64,000 nucleotides of DNA from Empedobacter tilapiae. GTDB lineage: Bacteria > Bacteroidota > Bacteroidia > Flavobacteriales > Weeksellaceae. How positions within the stretch are numbered: position 1 is the stretch's first letter; each line of letters starts with the position of its first letter. Location of the stretch: positions 62,001 to 126,000 of the forward strand of contig NZ_SRPE01000001.1 in NCBI RefSeq assembly GCF_004785645.1, given 5' to 3'. Both the position numbers and the translations under genes were made by a program. Shown piece by piece: positions 8,998 to 18,115 of this stretch. A model generated the notes under the pieces. It did not search any database. It saw only the letters and a list, made by a program, of their open reading frames with translations, and was not told the DNA's origin.

Positions 8998-11220
8998 TTA
9001 GAATTGCAATTTTAAATTCATACCAAATGATCTTGTCGAAGGTAAAGAACCTCCTTCAAAACCTTGAATGTTACCACTACCTGCTGTAGTCATCTCTGGA
9101 TCAAAATTTTTATTATCTAATCCCCACGTAGCTAAGTTTCTACCAAAAGCAGTTACAACGACATTAGCAAAAGGACCTCTAAATCTTTCTGGAAATGTAT
9201 ATGAAAGTGTAACCTCACGTAACTTCACATAGCTAGCATCAAATACATTTTGAGCAGCAGGGCCAGAATAATAATGAGGGAAATATTCCATCGCCTCAAC
9301 TACTTTTGTATTTTCAACATATGCCCCCTGATTACCATTTGCTGTTGCATCCCAAACAACTCCTTTAGATACAATACCATTCTCACGCACCCCATTAGCA
9401 GCTGTCTCTTCTAACATACCTGAGTTCATTCCAAAAATATTAGATGTAGAGAAATATTTTCCTCCTTTTTGAATATCTAATAAAGCACTTAAACTAAATC
9501 CTTTATAAGAAAATGAATTTCTAATACCTAAGTTATAATCTGGTAAAATTGACCCTAAATTTTTAATATCACTTGATAGATATAATCCATCAGCACCTAC
9601 AACTTTATTACCTTTATCATCATAAACAAAATCAGTACCTCTAATTTGTCCATACTTCTCGCCTACAGCAGCAACTAATTGCGCATTAAAAGGAGCATTT
9701 GTCAGAACTAAATTTTCAATATCTTCTGTTAAAGACAATAATTTATTTTCATTTTTCGCGAAGTTAAATGACATTCCCCATTCAAATTCTTCTGTTCGAA
9801 TCGGAACAATATTTACCATTGCTTCAATCCCTTTATTTTCCATTTCTCCAGCATTTAAATACTGTCTATTGTATCCTGTATCAGGTCCAACTTGAACTGG
9901 AAAAATTAGGTCAGATGTTTTTTGGTTATAGTATGTTACATCAAAAGATAATCTACTTTTGAACATTGCCATTTCTAAACCAATCTCCCAAGATTTTTTT
10001 GTTTCAGGTCTTAAATTAGGGTTATTTTTATCTAAACTCATCATGAAATAAGGATCACCTCCAAATGAAACTGAATTATATATACTATTCAAATATATAT
10101 CATTCAATTTATAAGGATCTGTATCATTTCCAGACTTAGACCATCCTCCACGAATTTTACCAAATGTTAACCAATTCTGTTTAATTACTTCAGAGAATAC
10201 AAAACTTAATGTAGCTGAAGGATAGAAAAAAGAATTATTCGATGAAGGTAATGTAGATGACCAGTCATTTCTAACTCCTAAATCTAAATATAACATATCA
10301 GCAAAACCTAAAGAAGCTCCACCAAATACAGAATTAATTCTCTTATGATACTCTCCATTTGTTACTGTAGCTGGCTCGTATCCATTAGAAAGATTGTATA
10401 GATTTTTAATAATTAATCCTCCATTTGTTGTAGCATCTATTAATGAATTTTTAAAATCTCGTCCTTTCTTACCACGTTTAGTTGTAATTAAAATAACTCC
10501 ATTACCAGCACGAGACCCATAAAGTGCTGTTGCGGGACCTCCTTTTAAAACACTCATCGATTCAATATCATCTGGATTGATATCAAAAGAAGCATCTCCA
10601 TAATCACGCCCTCCAGCTCCTCTCTGAGTGTTTGTTGAATTATAATTTGAGTTATCTAATGGAACCCCATCAATAACTATTAAAGGTCTATTTTCACCAG
10701 TAATAGAACTAATACCACGTAAAGTAATACGAGCAGATCCACCGATATTACCACTAGGAGTAGATATCTGTGCTCCAGCAACATTACCAGACAACGCTGC
10801 TAAAGGATTTGAAGATCTAGAATTTGTTAATAAATCTCCTTTTACTTCTTGTGAAGCATATCCAAGAGATTTCTTATCACGTGTAATTCCTAATGCTGTT
10901 ACAACAGCCCCTTCTAACTCTACAATCTCAGAAGGTTTAAGAGTCACTTTATAATCTGTTCCTGCTCCAACTGCAAATGTTTGTGTTGGTAATCCCACAG
11001 CTTCTACTGTCACTAAATCTCCTTGCTTAGCTTCTATACTAAACACTCCATTTTCATCAGTATAAACTTCTTTTCCTGACGTTGTTTTTACAACAGCATC
11101 AGCAACTGGAAAACCTTCTGGATCAGTCACAGTACCTGTAACTGTCTTTTCTTGTGCGTATAAAGAAGTTCCCAAAAGAATTCCTCCTAATACAAACAAG
11201 TTTTTTAAATTTCTCCTCAT
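8998..11220 (-). CDS. SusC/RagA TonB-dependent receptor, apparently internally deleted
   Basis: A 740-residue receptor with a signal peptide (residues 1-22), a carboxypeptidase-regulatory-like domain (about 24-93) and a plug domain (about 100-248, with TALYGSRAGNGVILITTKRG). Barrel strands follow up to the terminal phenylalanine. Family members are usually near 1000 residues. Right after the plug (GKKGRDF, residue ~256) the sequence jumps to TNGGLIIKNLYNLSN, a motif normally found in mid-barrel. Some 250 residues of early barrel therefore appear to be missing, without a frameshift. The rest looks intact, including RNDWSSTLPSSNNSFFYPS and the C-terminal strand. It is first in an operon with the SusD gene. 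Uptake function is doubtful if the deletion is real. Confidence 0.9.
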   Translation of the reverse strand: MRRNLKNLFVLGGILLGTSLYAQEKTVTGTVTDPEGFPVADAVVKTTSGKEVYTDENGVFSIEAKQGDLVTVEAVGLPTQTFAVGAGTDYKVTLKPSEIVELEGAVVTALGITRDKKSLGYASQEVKGDLLTNSRSSNPLAALSGNVAGAQISTPSGNIGGSARITLRGISSITGENRPLIVIDGVPLDNSNYNSTNTQRGAGGRDYGDASFDINPDDIESMSVLKGGPATALYGSRAGNGVILITTKRGKKGRDFKNSLIDATTNGGLIIKNLYNLSNGYEPATVTNGEYHKRINSVFGGASLGFADMLYLDLGVRNDWSSTLPSSNNSFFYPSATLSFVFSEVIKQNWLTFGKIRGGWSKSGNDTDPYKLNDIYLNSIYNSVSFGGDPYFMMSLDKNNPNLRPETKKSWEIGLEMAMFKSRLSFDVTYYNQKTSDLIFPVQVGPDTGYNRQYLNAGEMENKGIEAMVNIVPIRTEEFEWGMSFNFAKNENKLLSLTEDIENLVLTNAPFNAQLVAAVGEKYGQIRGTDFVYDDKGNKVVGADGLYLSSDIKNLGSILPDYNLGIRNSFSYKGFSLSALLDIQKGGKYFSTSNIFGMNSGMLEETAANGVRENGIVSKGVVWDATANGNQGAYVENTKVVEAMEYFPHYYSGPAAQNVFDASYVKLREVTLSYTFPERFRGPFANVVVTAFGRNLATWGLDNKNFDPEMTTAGSGNIQGFEGGSLPSTRSFGMNLKLQF

Positions 11221-11461
11221 TTGTTAAAATATTTTTAAAACTGTTATAAACTTAAGATTTCTCTAACATTTACAAAACTTTTTTTTATTAAAGTTTAATA
11301 TTTTTATCAGAATTTCAAAAAAAAATATAATCTTTTATCAAATTAAGAAATATATTAAGCTTTATTTTAATATGATTTTAGTCAGAGAATAAAAATCATT
11401 GGTTTCTTATTTAAAAAATATTAATTTTTTTCATAATCATAATCCTTATTATTAATGTTTA
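11221..11461. other. AT-rich intergenic region between susC and rnhB
   Basis: This divergent spacer holds long A and T tracts. I see no open frame, RNA or repeat in it. The susC promoter should lie here, but no exact TAnnTTTG box is visible on the minus strand. Confidence 0.5.
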
Positions 11462-11469
11462 TACTTTTG
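11462..11469 (+). promoter_or_regulatory. rnhB -7 box TACTTTTG
   Basis: An exact TAnnTTTG match placed to start transcription near 11473, about 12 nt before the TTG start of rnhB. No good -33 element is visible. Confidence 0.55.
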
Positions 11470-11484
11470 TAATAAAATTATATT

Positions 11485-12081
11485 TTGGAAAAAGTATTAA
11501 CAAACTTCGAATATGAAATTGGTTGTGATGAAGCTGGAAGAGGTTGTTTAAGTGGTCCTGTTGTTGCTGCTGCCGTTATTCTTGGAAAGGAGTTTGAAAA
11601 TGATATCATTAATGATTCAAAACAATTATCAGAAAATAAAAGAAATTCTTTAAGAATTTTCATTGAAGAAAATGCTCTTTTTTGGGCTGTTGGAATTGTT
11701 TCTCCAGAAGAAATAGACGAAATAAATATTCTTAATGCTAGTTTTCTAGCAATGCATAGAGCAATAGATCAATTAAATTGTCCTAAAGATATGATTATTG
11801 TTGATGGTAATCGTTTTAATAAATACAATGATGTTCCGCATAAATGTATTATTAAAGGAGATTCTAAATATATGAATATAGCTGCAGCTTCTATCTTAGC
11901 AAAAACTTATCGTGATGAGTACATGGAAAAAATTCATAATGAATTTCCTATGTATGATTGGAAAAAAAATAAAGGATATCCAACAAAAGCTCATCGTTTA
12001 GCTATAAAAGAATATGGAGCTTCTCCTTATCATCGAATGAGTTTTAAACTTTTACCTGATCAATTAAGTTTAGATTTATAA
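11485..12081 (+). CDS. rnhB: Ribonuclease HII
   Basis: Cuts the RNA strand of RNA-DNA hybrids and single ribonucleotides in DNA. The signature DEAGRG (residues 15-20) carries the first catalytic acids. A second acid lies in the IIVDGNRF segment and a third in the region with [12 protein letters not shown]; the conserved end YHRMSFKLL is present. The 198-residue length is normal. The start codon is a TTG; no ATG exists between it and DEAGRG. The -7 box 16 nt upstream supports this start. It is transcribed alone. Confidence 0.93.
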   Translation: MEKVLTNFEYEIGCDEAGRGCLSGPVVAAAVILGKEFENDIINDSKQLSENKRNSLRIFIEENALFWAVGIVSPEEIDEINILNASFLAMHRAIDQLNCPKDMIIVDGNRFNKYNDVPHKCIIKGDSKYMNIAAASILAKTYRDEYMEKIHNEFPMYDWKKNKGYPTKAHRLAIKEYGASPYHRMSFKLLPDQLSLDL

Positions 12082-12118
12082 AATAAAAAAGGATACAAAA
12101 TGTATCCTTTTTTATTTT
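12080..12118. terminator. Bidirectional terminator between rnhB and the protease gene
   Basis: An 18-bp perfect stem (12080-12097 with 12101-12118) with an AAA loop, A-run and T-run on either side, between convergent genes. Confidence 0.9.
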
Positions 12119-12128
12119 ATAAATCTAA

Positions 12129-14327
12129 TTATTTTTTAGTTACTTTCTGTGTATAAGTTCTTTTATCTGTTTTTATACTTAATACATAGATACCTTTTGG
12201 ATAATTTGAAAAATCAATTTTAGCTTCTTTTTTATCTAATTTATTTAATTTAGATAATAATTTACCTCCCATATCATAAACCTGATAGCTAACAATACTT
12301 TCTTTACTTGTTAGTGTTACAAAATCCGTAGTAGGATTTGGATAAATTGAAAATTCTAGTTTATTGATATCTTCTAACCCTAAAGAATTACAATTAATTT
12401 GAGCTTCCCATCCTTTTAATTCTAATCCTCCATCAGATCTAAATCTAATTGTAATAGCTCCTGAATCGTCAGTAGAAATAAATGGTCCTGGAATCTTATT
12501 TCCATTTAATTCTTTTCCATTTTCAAATAATTTTGAAGCATTACTAGATGTTCCATTATAAACATTCATATAATCATAAACTCCATTTTCATCAGCAGGT
12601 TCTACATCAAATTCTGTAAAAGTGATTGACACTTTTTCGCCCGCAACAAGAGGTTTAAATACTTTTATAAAATTTTCGTTAGGAGAATAATTCCCATTTG
12701 CTCCTCCAGAATCATAATACAAATCTCCATTACAATAATCTCCTGGAATTTCGATAATTGCCGTTACTGAAGATGAATTAGATGTTTCAGAACATTTATT
12801 TGCTACTTCAATTCTATAATAAGCATTTTTATCTAAATTATCAAACTTTAATGTTTTTGTTTTTGTTTCTTTCCATTGAGCTTCTACATCTCCTATTTTT
12901 TGAAATTTATAAATCCAAACTGTTCCTATATCATCATTCAACGTATAAGAAATACTCTGCCCATTAAGAGTACCTGAAACTGATTTTATTGTTTGTTGAC
13001 AAGTCATACTACAATCTGTACTTAAACAAATTTTACCATCAACAGTAGCACGAATTAAATTCCCTGGTTGTTCTCCAAAACCATTAGAAAAGTTAATACC
13101 TACTCCACCAACTAAATGACAATAACTCATAATTGTACCTTTATCAGCATAAGGTATTGGTCCTGTAGGACAAGTTCCTTCTGCTAAACTAGGATCATAA
13201 GTTGGAGCACAACCATCTATCGCAGTATTATCTCCATTCCAAGAACATGCATGTGTATGAGGAGATCCAAGTGCATGCCCCATTTCATGCGTCATCGCCA
13301 TAATTGTCCAAGAATAAACTGGTACATCTCCATATGTCATATTAATCCCAGAATAAGCATAATGATATTCATTATTACACATCGAATTTAGGTAAGCAAC
13401 AGAAGTAGTAGATGGATAATTTACTAAATGTGCAAAATCTCCATCAAAATCCGTTCTCGTTGTTCTGAATTTGTTCAATTGAGCACTGTAATTTCCTGTA
13501 TAAGGATCTTGTTCTTTCCAAATCATCACCTTAGATAAAGATGTTCTAATGTAATCATTTGTATAAAGTGTAGCTATATTATTATGAATAGCAGTTAACC
13601 AATTCAAGGTTTTTGTTTCATCTAAACCATTCTGCTTATAAGGGGCATAAGCAATCTCATAATAAACACGAACACATTTTTCTGTCATTTCATTCGTAGT
13701 CTTCTTTAAGATTTTTGGATCATAATTAGGTTTGTAGTTTTTATTTTCTTCTAATTGATCTACAGCACACTTTACATTATTTTTAGCTTCTACATTATAA
13801 GAAGAATACGTAACATACTCCTCTGAATTTTGTAGTTTACCTATCACAACATCTCCTAAAGCTGTAGAAGAAGCTACACCAATTACTTGATCTTCAAAAA
13901 TAGAAATCGCTACGACAGAAGTTCTATCTCCTTTAATAATTCCTTGATAATACAAACCAGGTTTATAGTTAATTAATTGATTATTCTGATCAACCGCTCT
14001 AAAATTATCTGTAAATAAAGCTTCATTTTTAATCAATTCTAAACTAATTTCGCGATTTTCGAATGGAACTTCTAATGTTAACGAAACTGGTTTTGATTGA
14101 TACAATTTAGATAACTCAACTTTTTCTAGCTTAAAAACAGAAACACCTTTTGCAAAATCAGCAAATTGATTTCCTTTTTGTTGAATAGCATTACCAAATA
14201 CATTGTAAGATTTAAAACTGCGACTCGTTAATTTAGCTTGTTCCACTTTTTTAGCAATTGGTCTTTCTTGACCAAATGTTAGCGTGCTAAATACGAATGC
14301 AATTAATAGTAAAATTAATTTCTTCAT
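12129..14327 (-). CDS. Secreted metzincin zinc protease with CUB and T9SS sorting domains
   Basis: About 732 residues. In order: signal peptide (MKKLILLLIAFVFSTLTFGQ), a propeptide-like region to ~210, a reprolysin-like catalytic domain, a fibronectin-III-like stretch, a CUB-like domain (~530-645) and a T9SS type A sorting domain (last ~75 residues, starting FSIYPNPTTDF and ending in a basic tail). The zinc site HEMGHALGSPH lies near residue 350 and fits HExxHxxGxxH. The Met-turn IMSYCH follows, so all catalytic elements are present. It should be exported by Sec, carried across the outer membrane by the type IX system, and act on extracellular proteins. The frame also has an ATG at 14336; the ATG at 14327 directly before the signal peptide is preferred. 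It is a single-gene unit. Confidence 0.92.
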   Translation of the reverse strand: MKKLILLLIAFVFSTLTFGQERPIAKKVEQAKLTSRSFKSYNVFGNAIQQKGNQFADFAKGVSVFKLEKVELSKLYQSKPVSLTLEVPFENREISLELIKNEALFTDNFRAVDQNNQLINYKPGLYYQGIIKGDRTSVVAISIFEDQVIGVASSTALGDVVIGKLQNSEEYVTYSSYNVEAKNNVKCAVDQLEENKNYKPNYDPKILKKTTNEMTEKCVRVYYEIAYAPYKQNGLDETKTLNWLTAIHNNIATLYTNDYIRTSLSKVMIWKEQDPYTGNYSAQLNKFRTTRTDFDGDFAHLVNYPSTTSVAYLNSMCNNEYHYAYSGINMTYGDVPVYSWTIMAMTHEMGHALGSPHTHACSWNGDNTAIDGCAPTYDPSLAEGTCPTGPIPYADKGTIMSYCHLVGGVGINFSNGFGEQPGNLIRATVDGKICLSTDCSMTCQQTIKSVSGTLNGQSISYTLNDDIGTVWIYKFQKIGDVEAQWKETKTKTLKFDNLDKNAYYRIEVANKCSETSNSSSVTAIIEIPGDYCNGDLYYDSGGANGNYSPNENFIKVFKPLVAGEKVSITFTEFDVEPADENGVYDYMNVYNGTSSNASKLFENGKELNGNKIPGPFISTDDSGAITIRFRSDGGLELKGWEAQINCNSLGLEDINKLEFSIYPNPTTDFVTLTSKESIVSYQVYDMGGKLLSKLNKLDKKEAKIDFSNYPKGIYVLSIKTDKRTYTQKVTKK

Positions 14328-14388
14328 ATCATTCATTTTGTGTTAATTGTTGTAAATATATTGCTTTTCAATTTTTATAACACAAAAA

Positions 14389-14413
14389 AAGAGCAGATAA
14401 ATTATCTACTCTT
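14389..14413 (-). terminator. Probable intrinsic terminator of ddl-coaD
   Basis: An imperfect hairpin (AAGAG and AGAT arms with one mismatch) followed on the minus strand by a T-run, 27 nt beyond the coaD stop. Confidence 0.6.
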
Positions 14414-14439
14414 AAAATATTTTATAGAAAAATTTCTTC

Positions 14440-14904
14440 CTAAATCCTCACAACATCGGGAACAAGAATTTCATATTTACCTCCATTTCGCATTACATCT
14501 CGAACAATACTAGAACTAATGTATGCTTTTCCAGAAGACGTCAATAAAAAGATTGTTTCTATATTATGATTCGTGATTGCTCGGTTTGTATGAGCAATTG
14601 CCTTCTCAAACTCAAAATCGGCTGGATTACGAAGTCCACGTAAAATAAATTGTGCATTTACTTCATCACAAAAGTCAACTGTCAAACCTTCATAAGCCAT
14701 TACTTCTACATTTTCGAATCTCGCAACAGAATCTTCAATAAACTTGATTCGTTGTTCCAAGGAAAACATATAATTTTTCGATGAGTTTGTTCCAATTGCA
14801 ACAATTATCTTATCAAATAACGGAACTGCACGTTCTATTATATCTAAATGTCCCAAAGTAATTGGATCAAAAGACCCAGGGAAAACTGCTATTCTTCTAT
14901 CCAT
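14440..14904 (-). CDS. coaD: Phosphopantetheine adenylyltransferase
   Basis: Transfers AMP from ATP to 4'-phosphopantetheine, the penultimate step of coenzyme A synthesis. The 154-residue protein has the nucleotidyltransferase motif TLGH (residues 16-19, within GSFDPITLGH), RGLRNPADFEFE in the middle and the second ATP motif ISSSIVRDV near the C-terminus. Length is typical. Its start overlaps the end of ddl by 16 nt, so the two are co-transcribed and probably translationally coupled. Confidence 0.96.
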   Translation of the reverse strand: MDRRIAVFPGSFDPITLGHLDIIERAVPLFDKIIVAIGTNSSKNYMFSLEQRIKFIEDSVARFENVEVMAYEGLTVDFCDEVNAQFILRGLRNPADFEFEKAIAHTNRAITNHNIETIFLLTSSGKAYISSSIVRDVMRNGGKYEILVPDVVRI

Positions 14905-15881
14905 GGTGAAGATCTATTTAAGGCAAATTCTATTTCACTATCCATCAAATCTTCCAAAGCAATTCCTGCGTAAGCAGCTTGCTGAGGAAAAATACTTGCA
15001 GGAGAAAAACCTGGTAACGTATTCATTTCAATAAAATGCGGTTCTCCATTTACAATAATATATTCAGAACGAGAAAATCCAGACATATTAATACATTTAT
15101 ATGCTTTTGCAGCAACATCACGCACACGTTGTTCAACTTCTGGCGTTAAACGAGCTGGAGTAATTTCATCAGACAATCCATTATATTTTGCATCATAATC
15201 GAAAAATTCAGTGTGCGAAACGATTTCTGTAATCCCCAAAACCATTGTCTCTCCTTTGTAATTTAAAACTCCGACCGAAACCTCAGTTCCATCTAAGAAA
15301 GATTCGATCAAAACTTCTTTATCTTCAAGAAAAGCTTTTTGCATTGCAGCTTCAAATTCATCTTCTTTATGAACTTTAGAAATTCCTAAACTTGATCCTG
15401 AACGATTTGGTTTTACGAAACAAGGTAAACCAACTTCATCAATAATTTCTTTTGAAGTATAATTGTCTCCTTTATTAATATATATTGATTTTGCATGTGG
15501 TATTCCATATTTGCTCAATACTGCAATACAATCTTTTTTATTAAATGTTAAGGCAGATTGATAAAAAGGACATCCATTGTATGGTAAATCAATCATTTCA
15601 AAATACGCTTGCAAATAACCATCTTCTCCTGGCGTACCATGAATTGTATTAAAAACGACATCAAACGTAATTTTTTCTCCATTTTTTTCAAATGAGAAAT
15701 CACCTTTATTAATTGGATATTTTTCGCCTTCAATTTCGGCAAACCAACCTTCTTTTAAGATTCGAACCCTTGTTCTGTCGTACTTTTCTGGATTTAGACT
15801 TGAGTAAATTAACTCGCAACTTTTTAACGAAATCACACTTTCATCCGTATATCCACCTGCTACAACTGCTACTCTTAACAT
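14889..15881 (-). CDS. ddl: D-alanine--D-alanine ligase
   Basis: Makes the D-Ala-D-Ala dipeptide for peptidoglycan, using ATP. The 330-residue sequence has the N-terminal substrate loop (VAGGYTDESVISLKS), the ATP-grasp lid region FVKPNRSGSSLGISKV near 150, and the C-terminal metal-binding segment EPHFIEMNTLPGFSPASIFP. Length fits the family. First gene of an operon with coaD. A minus-strand -7 box at 15901-15908 lies 20 nt upstream of the ATG. The divergent neighbour is a PASTA protein, so two envelope-related genes share this promoter region. Confidence 0.96.
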   Translation of the reverse strand: MLRVAVVAGGYTDESVISLKSCELIYSSLNPEKYDRTRVRILKEGWFAEIEGEKYPINKGDFSFEKNGEKITFDVVFNTIHGTPGEDGYLQAYFEMIDLPYNGCPFYQSALTFNKKDCIAVLSKYGIPHAKSIYINKGDNYTSKEIIDEVGLPCFVKPNRSGSSLGISKVHKEDEFEAAMQKAFLEDKEVLIESFLDGTEVSVGVLNYKGETMVLGITEIVSHTEFFDYDAKYNGLSDEITPARLTPEVEQRVRDVAAKAYKCINMSGFSRSEYIIVNGEPHFIEMNTLPGFSPASIFPQQAAYAGIALEDLMDSEIEFALNRSSPWIEE

Positions 15882-15900
15882 GTTTAATTTAAAATTTATT

Positions 15901-15908
15901 CAAATATA
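15901..15908 (-). promoter_or_regulatory. ddl -7 box TATATTTG (minus strand)
   Basis: Exact TAnnTTTG on the minus strand, predicting a transcript start near 15897 and a leader of about 16 nt for ddl. Confidence 0.55.
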
Positions 15909-15944
15909 GAACTTTGACATCAATCATAAATATTATTTTTAAAC

Positions 15945-15952
15945 TATATTTG
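15945..15952 (+). promoter_or_regulatory. -7 box TATATTTG of the PASTA gene
   Basis: Exact TAnnTTTG match, predicting a transcript start near 15956. It covers the GTG at 15952 and so argues that translation starts at the ATG at 15973. Confidence 0.55.
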
Positions 15953-15972
15953 TGCGACAATTTATCATTTCA

Positions 15973-16938
15973 ATGAAAGGAGTAAAATCAATCATTCAAG
16001 TTTTGCTGAATGTAGCTATTGTAATAGCACTATCATTTGGGCTTTACCATTTTATTTTTAACGTTTGGTTAGATTCGTATACAAATCACAATGAATTTGT
16101 TGAAGTTCCGGATTTATCTAAAATGAATATTACTGATGCTACAGCCAAGTTAGAAGAACTTGGGTTGACATACGAAGTAGATAGTTCTCGTTTTGATCCA
16201 AATACGAAACCTTTTGCAATTATGGATTTTTATCCAGCAGCAGAATCACGTGTAAAAGAAGGTCGTCGTATCTTTATTAAATCAAATCCGAAAACATATC
16301 GTCCAGTTGAATTACCAGATTTAATTGGAAAATCAAAACGTTTAGCTTTTACACAATTAGAAATTTCTGGACTTAAAATCGGAAAAATTATTTATGAACC
16401 AGATTTAGCAAAAGATGCCGTTCTTAAAATATTATACAACGGAAAAATTGTAAAAGCAGGTGAACAATTACCTCGTTTTGCAACAGTTGATTTGGTGTTA
16501 GGACGCGGAATGTTATCTGGAGTTAGAATGCCTAATTTGGTTAATTTAACACTTACAGATGCTAAAAAATCAATTAAAGACAATTTCTTCGAGATTGGTC
16601 AAATCAAATTTATTGGAACTTCTCATGATACAATCAATGCAAGAGTTGTTTATCAATTTCCTTTTGCAACAGATACATATGATCAAGGTCAGCCAATTGA
16701 TATTTGGTTATCTACAGAACCTCGAGAAAAAATTAGAACACAGCTAAGAGAACTAGATATTCAGTACAAAAATTTTGGCGAAGATACTATTAGCGGTACT
16801 CAATACAGAGATATTATAACACAAAAAGCTGAACAGCAAATCAAAGATATGCAACAGCAACAACAAAATAATCCAACAACAGAGCTACCAAAGCCTACAG
16901 AAACGCCTAAAGCTCCAGAAGAGATTATTATAGAATAG
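15973..16938 (+). CDS. PASTA domain membrane protein
   Basis: A 321-residue protein with a short cytoplasmic head and one membrane helix (VLLNVAIVIALSFGLYHFIF). Three PASTA domains follow (beginning around EVPDLSKM, ELPDLIGK and RMPNLVNL), each with the alternating phrase pattern of these ~65-residue modules. A Gln- and Pro-rich tail ends the protein. PASTA domains bind peptidoglycan or muropeptides; here there is no attached kinase or penicillin-binding domain. The longest frame starts at a GTG (15952) that lies inside the -7 box, so the ATG at 15973 is chosen. The next gene follows after 11 nt. Confidence 0.88.
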   Translation: MKGVKSIIQVLLNVAIVIALSFGLYHFIFNVWLDSYTNHNEFVEVPDLSKMNITDATAKLEELGLTYEVDSSRFDPNTKPFAIMDFYPAAESRVKEGRRIFIKSNPKTYRPVELPDLIGKSKRLAFTQLEISGLKIGKIIYEPDLAKDAVLKILYNGKIVKAGEQLPRFATVDLVLGRGMLSGVRMPNLVNLTLTDAKKSIKDNFFEIGQIKFIGTSHDTINARVVYQFPFATDTYDQGQPIDIWLSTEPREKIRTQLRELDIQYKNFGEDTISGTQYRDIITQKAEQQIKDMQQQQQNNPTTELPKPTETPKAPEEIIIE

Positions 16939-16949
16939 AAAGAGAATAA

Positions 16950-18041
16950 ATGACAGAAGATTTAGAAGATTTCTTACAAGAGGAAAACGACAATAAATTA
17001 TACGAGCATTTTTCAATAACGGTTGACAAAGGTCAATCGTTATTGCGTATAGATAAGTTCTTAATGGTTAGAATTGAGAACGCAACAAGAAATAAAATTC
17101 AACAAGCAGCTGATAACGGAAACATTTTAGTTAACAATGAATCTGTAAAATCGAATTATAAAGTAAAGCCTGGAGATTTTATTCAGATTATGTTAGAAAC
17201 TCCTCCTCGCGAGAATGAAGTTATAGCAGAAGATATTCCAATCAAAATTATTTACGAAGACGATCAAGTTGTCGTAATTGATAAAGAACCTGGAATGGTT
17301 GTACATCCTGGACATGGAAATTACACAGGAACTTTGGTAAATGCCTTAAAGTTTCATTTTGATAATTTACCATCAATGTCAGATCAAATGGAGCGTCCTG
17401 GTTTGGTACATCGTATCGACAAAGACACAAGTGGACTTTTAGTTATTGCAAAAACGGAAGTTGCGATGACAAGTTTAGCAGAGCAATTTGCGGCTCACAC
17501 AACAGACCGTTTGTACAATGCATTGGTTTGGGGAGTTTTGGCAGAACAAGAAGGAACAATCACAGGACATATTGGTCGACACTTAAAAGATCGTATGCAA
17601 ATGGCAGTTTTTCCTGACGGAGATCAAGGTAAACATGCTGTGACACATTATAAAGTAATGGAGAATTTTTCTTACGTTACATTGGTCGAATGTAAATTAG
17701 AGACAGGTCGTACACATCAAATTCGTGCGCATTTCAAACATTTGGGACATCCATTATTCAATGATGCTCGTTATGGCGGAGATCGCATTTTGAAAGGAAC
17801 AACATTCAACAAATACAAACAGTTTGTTGACAATTGTTTCGCAGCTTGTCCTCGCCAAGCTTTACATGCACGCACATTAGGGTTTGATCATCCTACAACA
17901 GGAGAACGTATGTATTTCGAATCTCCGATGCCTGCAGATATGATAGATATTTTAGAACGTTGGAGAAATTATTCAGCAAACTCTGTTCATGCAACAGAAC
18001 CTGATGAAAAAATTGATCGCAACGCAAAAGAAATGGAATAG
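16950..18041 (+). CDS. RluA-family 23S rRNA pseudouridine synthase (RluD-like)
   Basis: Converts specific uridines in 23S rRNA to pseudouridine. The 363-residue protein has an S4 RNA-binding domain (about residues 30-85, RIDKFLMVRI) and a catalytic domain. The catalytic domain holds the active-site motif HRIDKDTSG, catalytic Asp157, and the later GRTHQIRAHFKHLGHPLFND. The architecture matches RluD, but RluC and RluA relatives cannot be separated by eye. It lies 11 nt behind the PASTA gene, a common Bacteroidota arrangement, so both share a transcript. Confidence 0.92.
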   Translation: MTEDLEDFLQEENDNKLYEHFSITVDKGQSLLRIDKFLMVRIENATRNKIQQAADNGNILVNNESVKSNYKVKPGDFIQIMLETPPRENEVIAEDIPIKIIYEDDQVVVIDKEPGMVVHPGHGNYTGTLVNALKFHFDNLPSMSDQMERPGLVHRIDKDTSGLLVIAKTEVAMTSLAEQFAAHTTDRLYNALVWGVLAEQEGTITGHIGRHLKDRMQMAVFPDGDQGKHAVTHYKVMENFSYVTLVECKLETGRTHQIRAHFKHLGHPLFNDARYGGDRILKGTTFNKYKQFVDNCFAACPRQALHARTLGFDHPTTGERMYFESPMPADMIDILERWRNYSANSVHATEPDEKIDRNAKEME

Positions 18042-18058
18042 ATTTATTTTTAATTATA

Positions 18059-18080
18059 AAGCACTTCTACGGAAGTGCTT
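18059..18080 (+). terminator. Hairpin after the pseudouridine synthase gene
   Basis: A 9-bp perfect stem (18059-18067 with 18072-18080) with a 4-nt loop and a T-rich but interrupted tail. Probably a terminator. Confidence 0.6.
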
Positions 18081-18115
18081 ATCTATTTCTATATAAACTT
18101 ACACGATTTTAATCA

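Noticed and set aside
15952-15972. GTG start of the PASTA protein
   Set aside because: It overlaps the last base of the -7 box, so the transcript most likely starts after it; the ATG at 15973 fits the membrane helix position.
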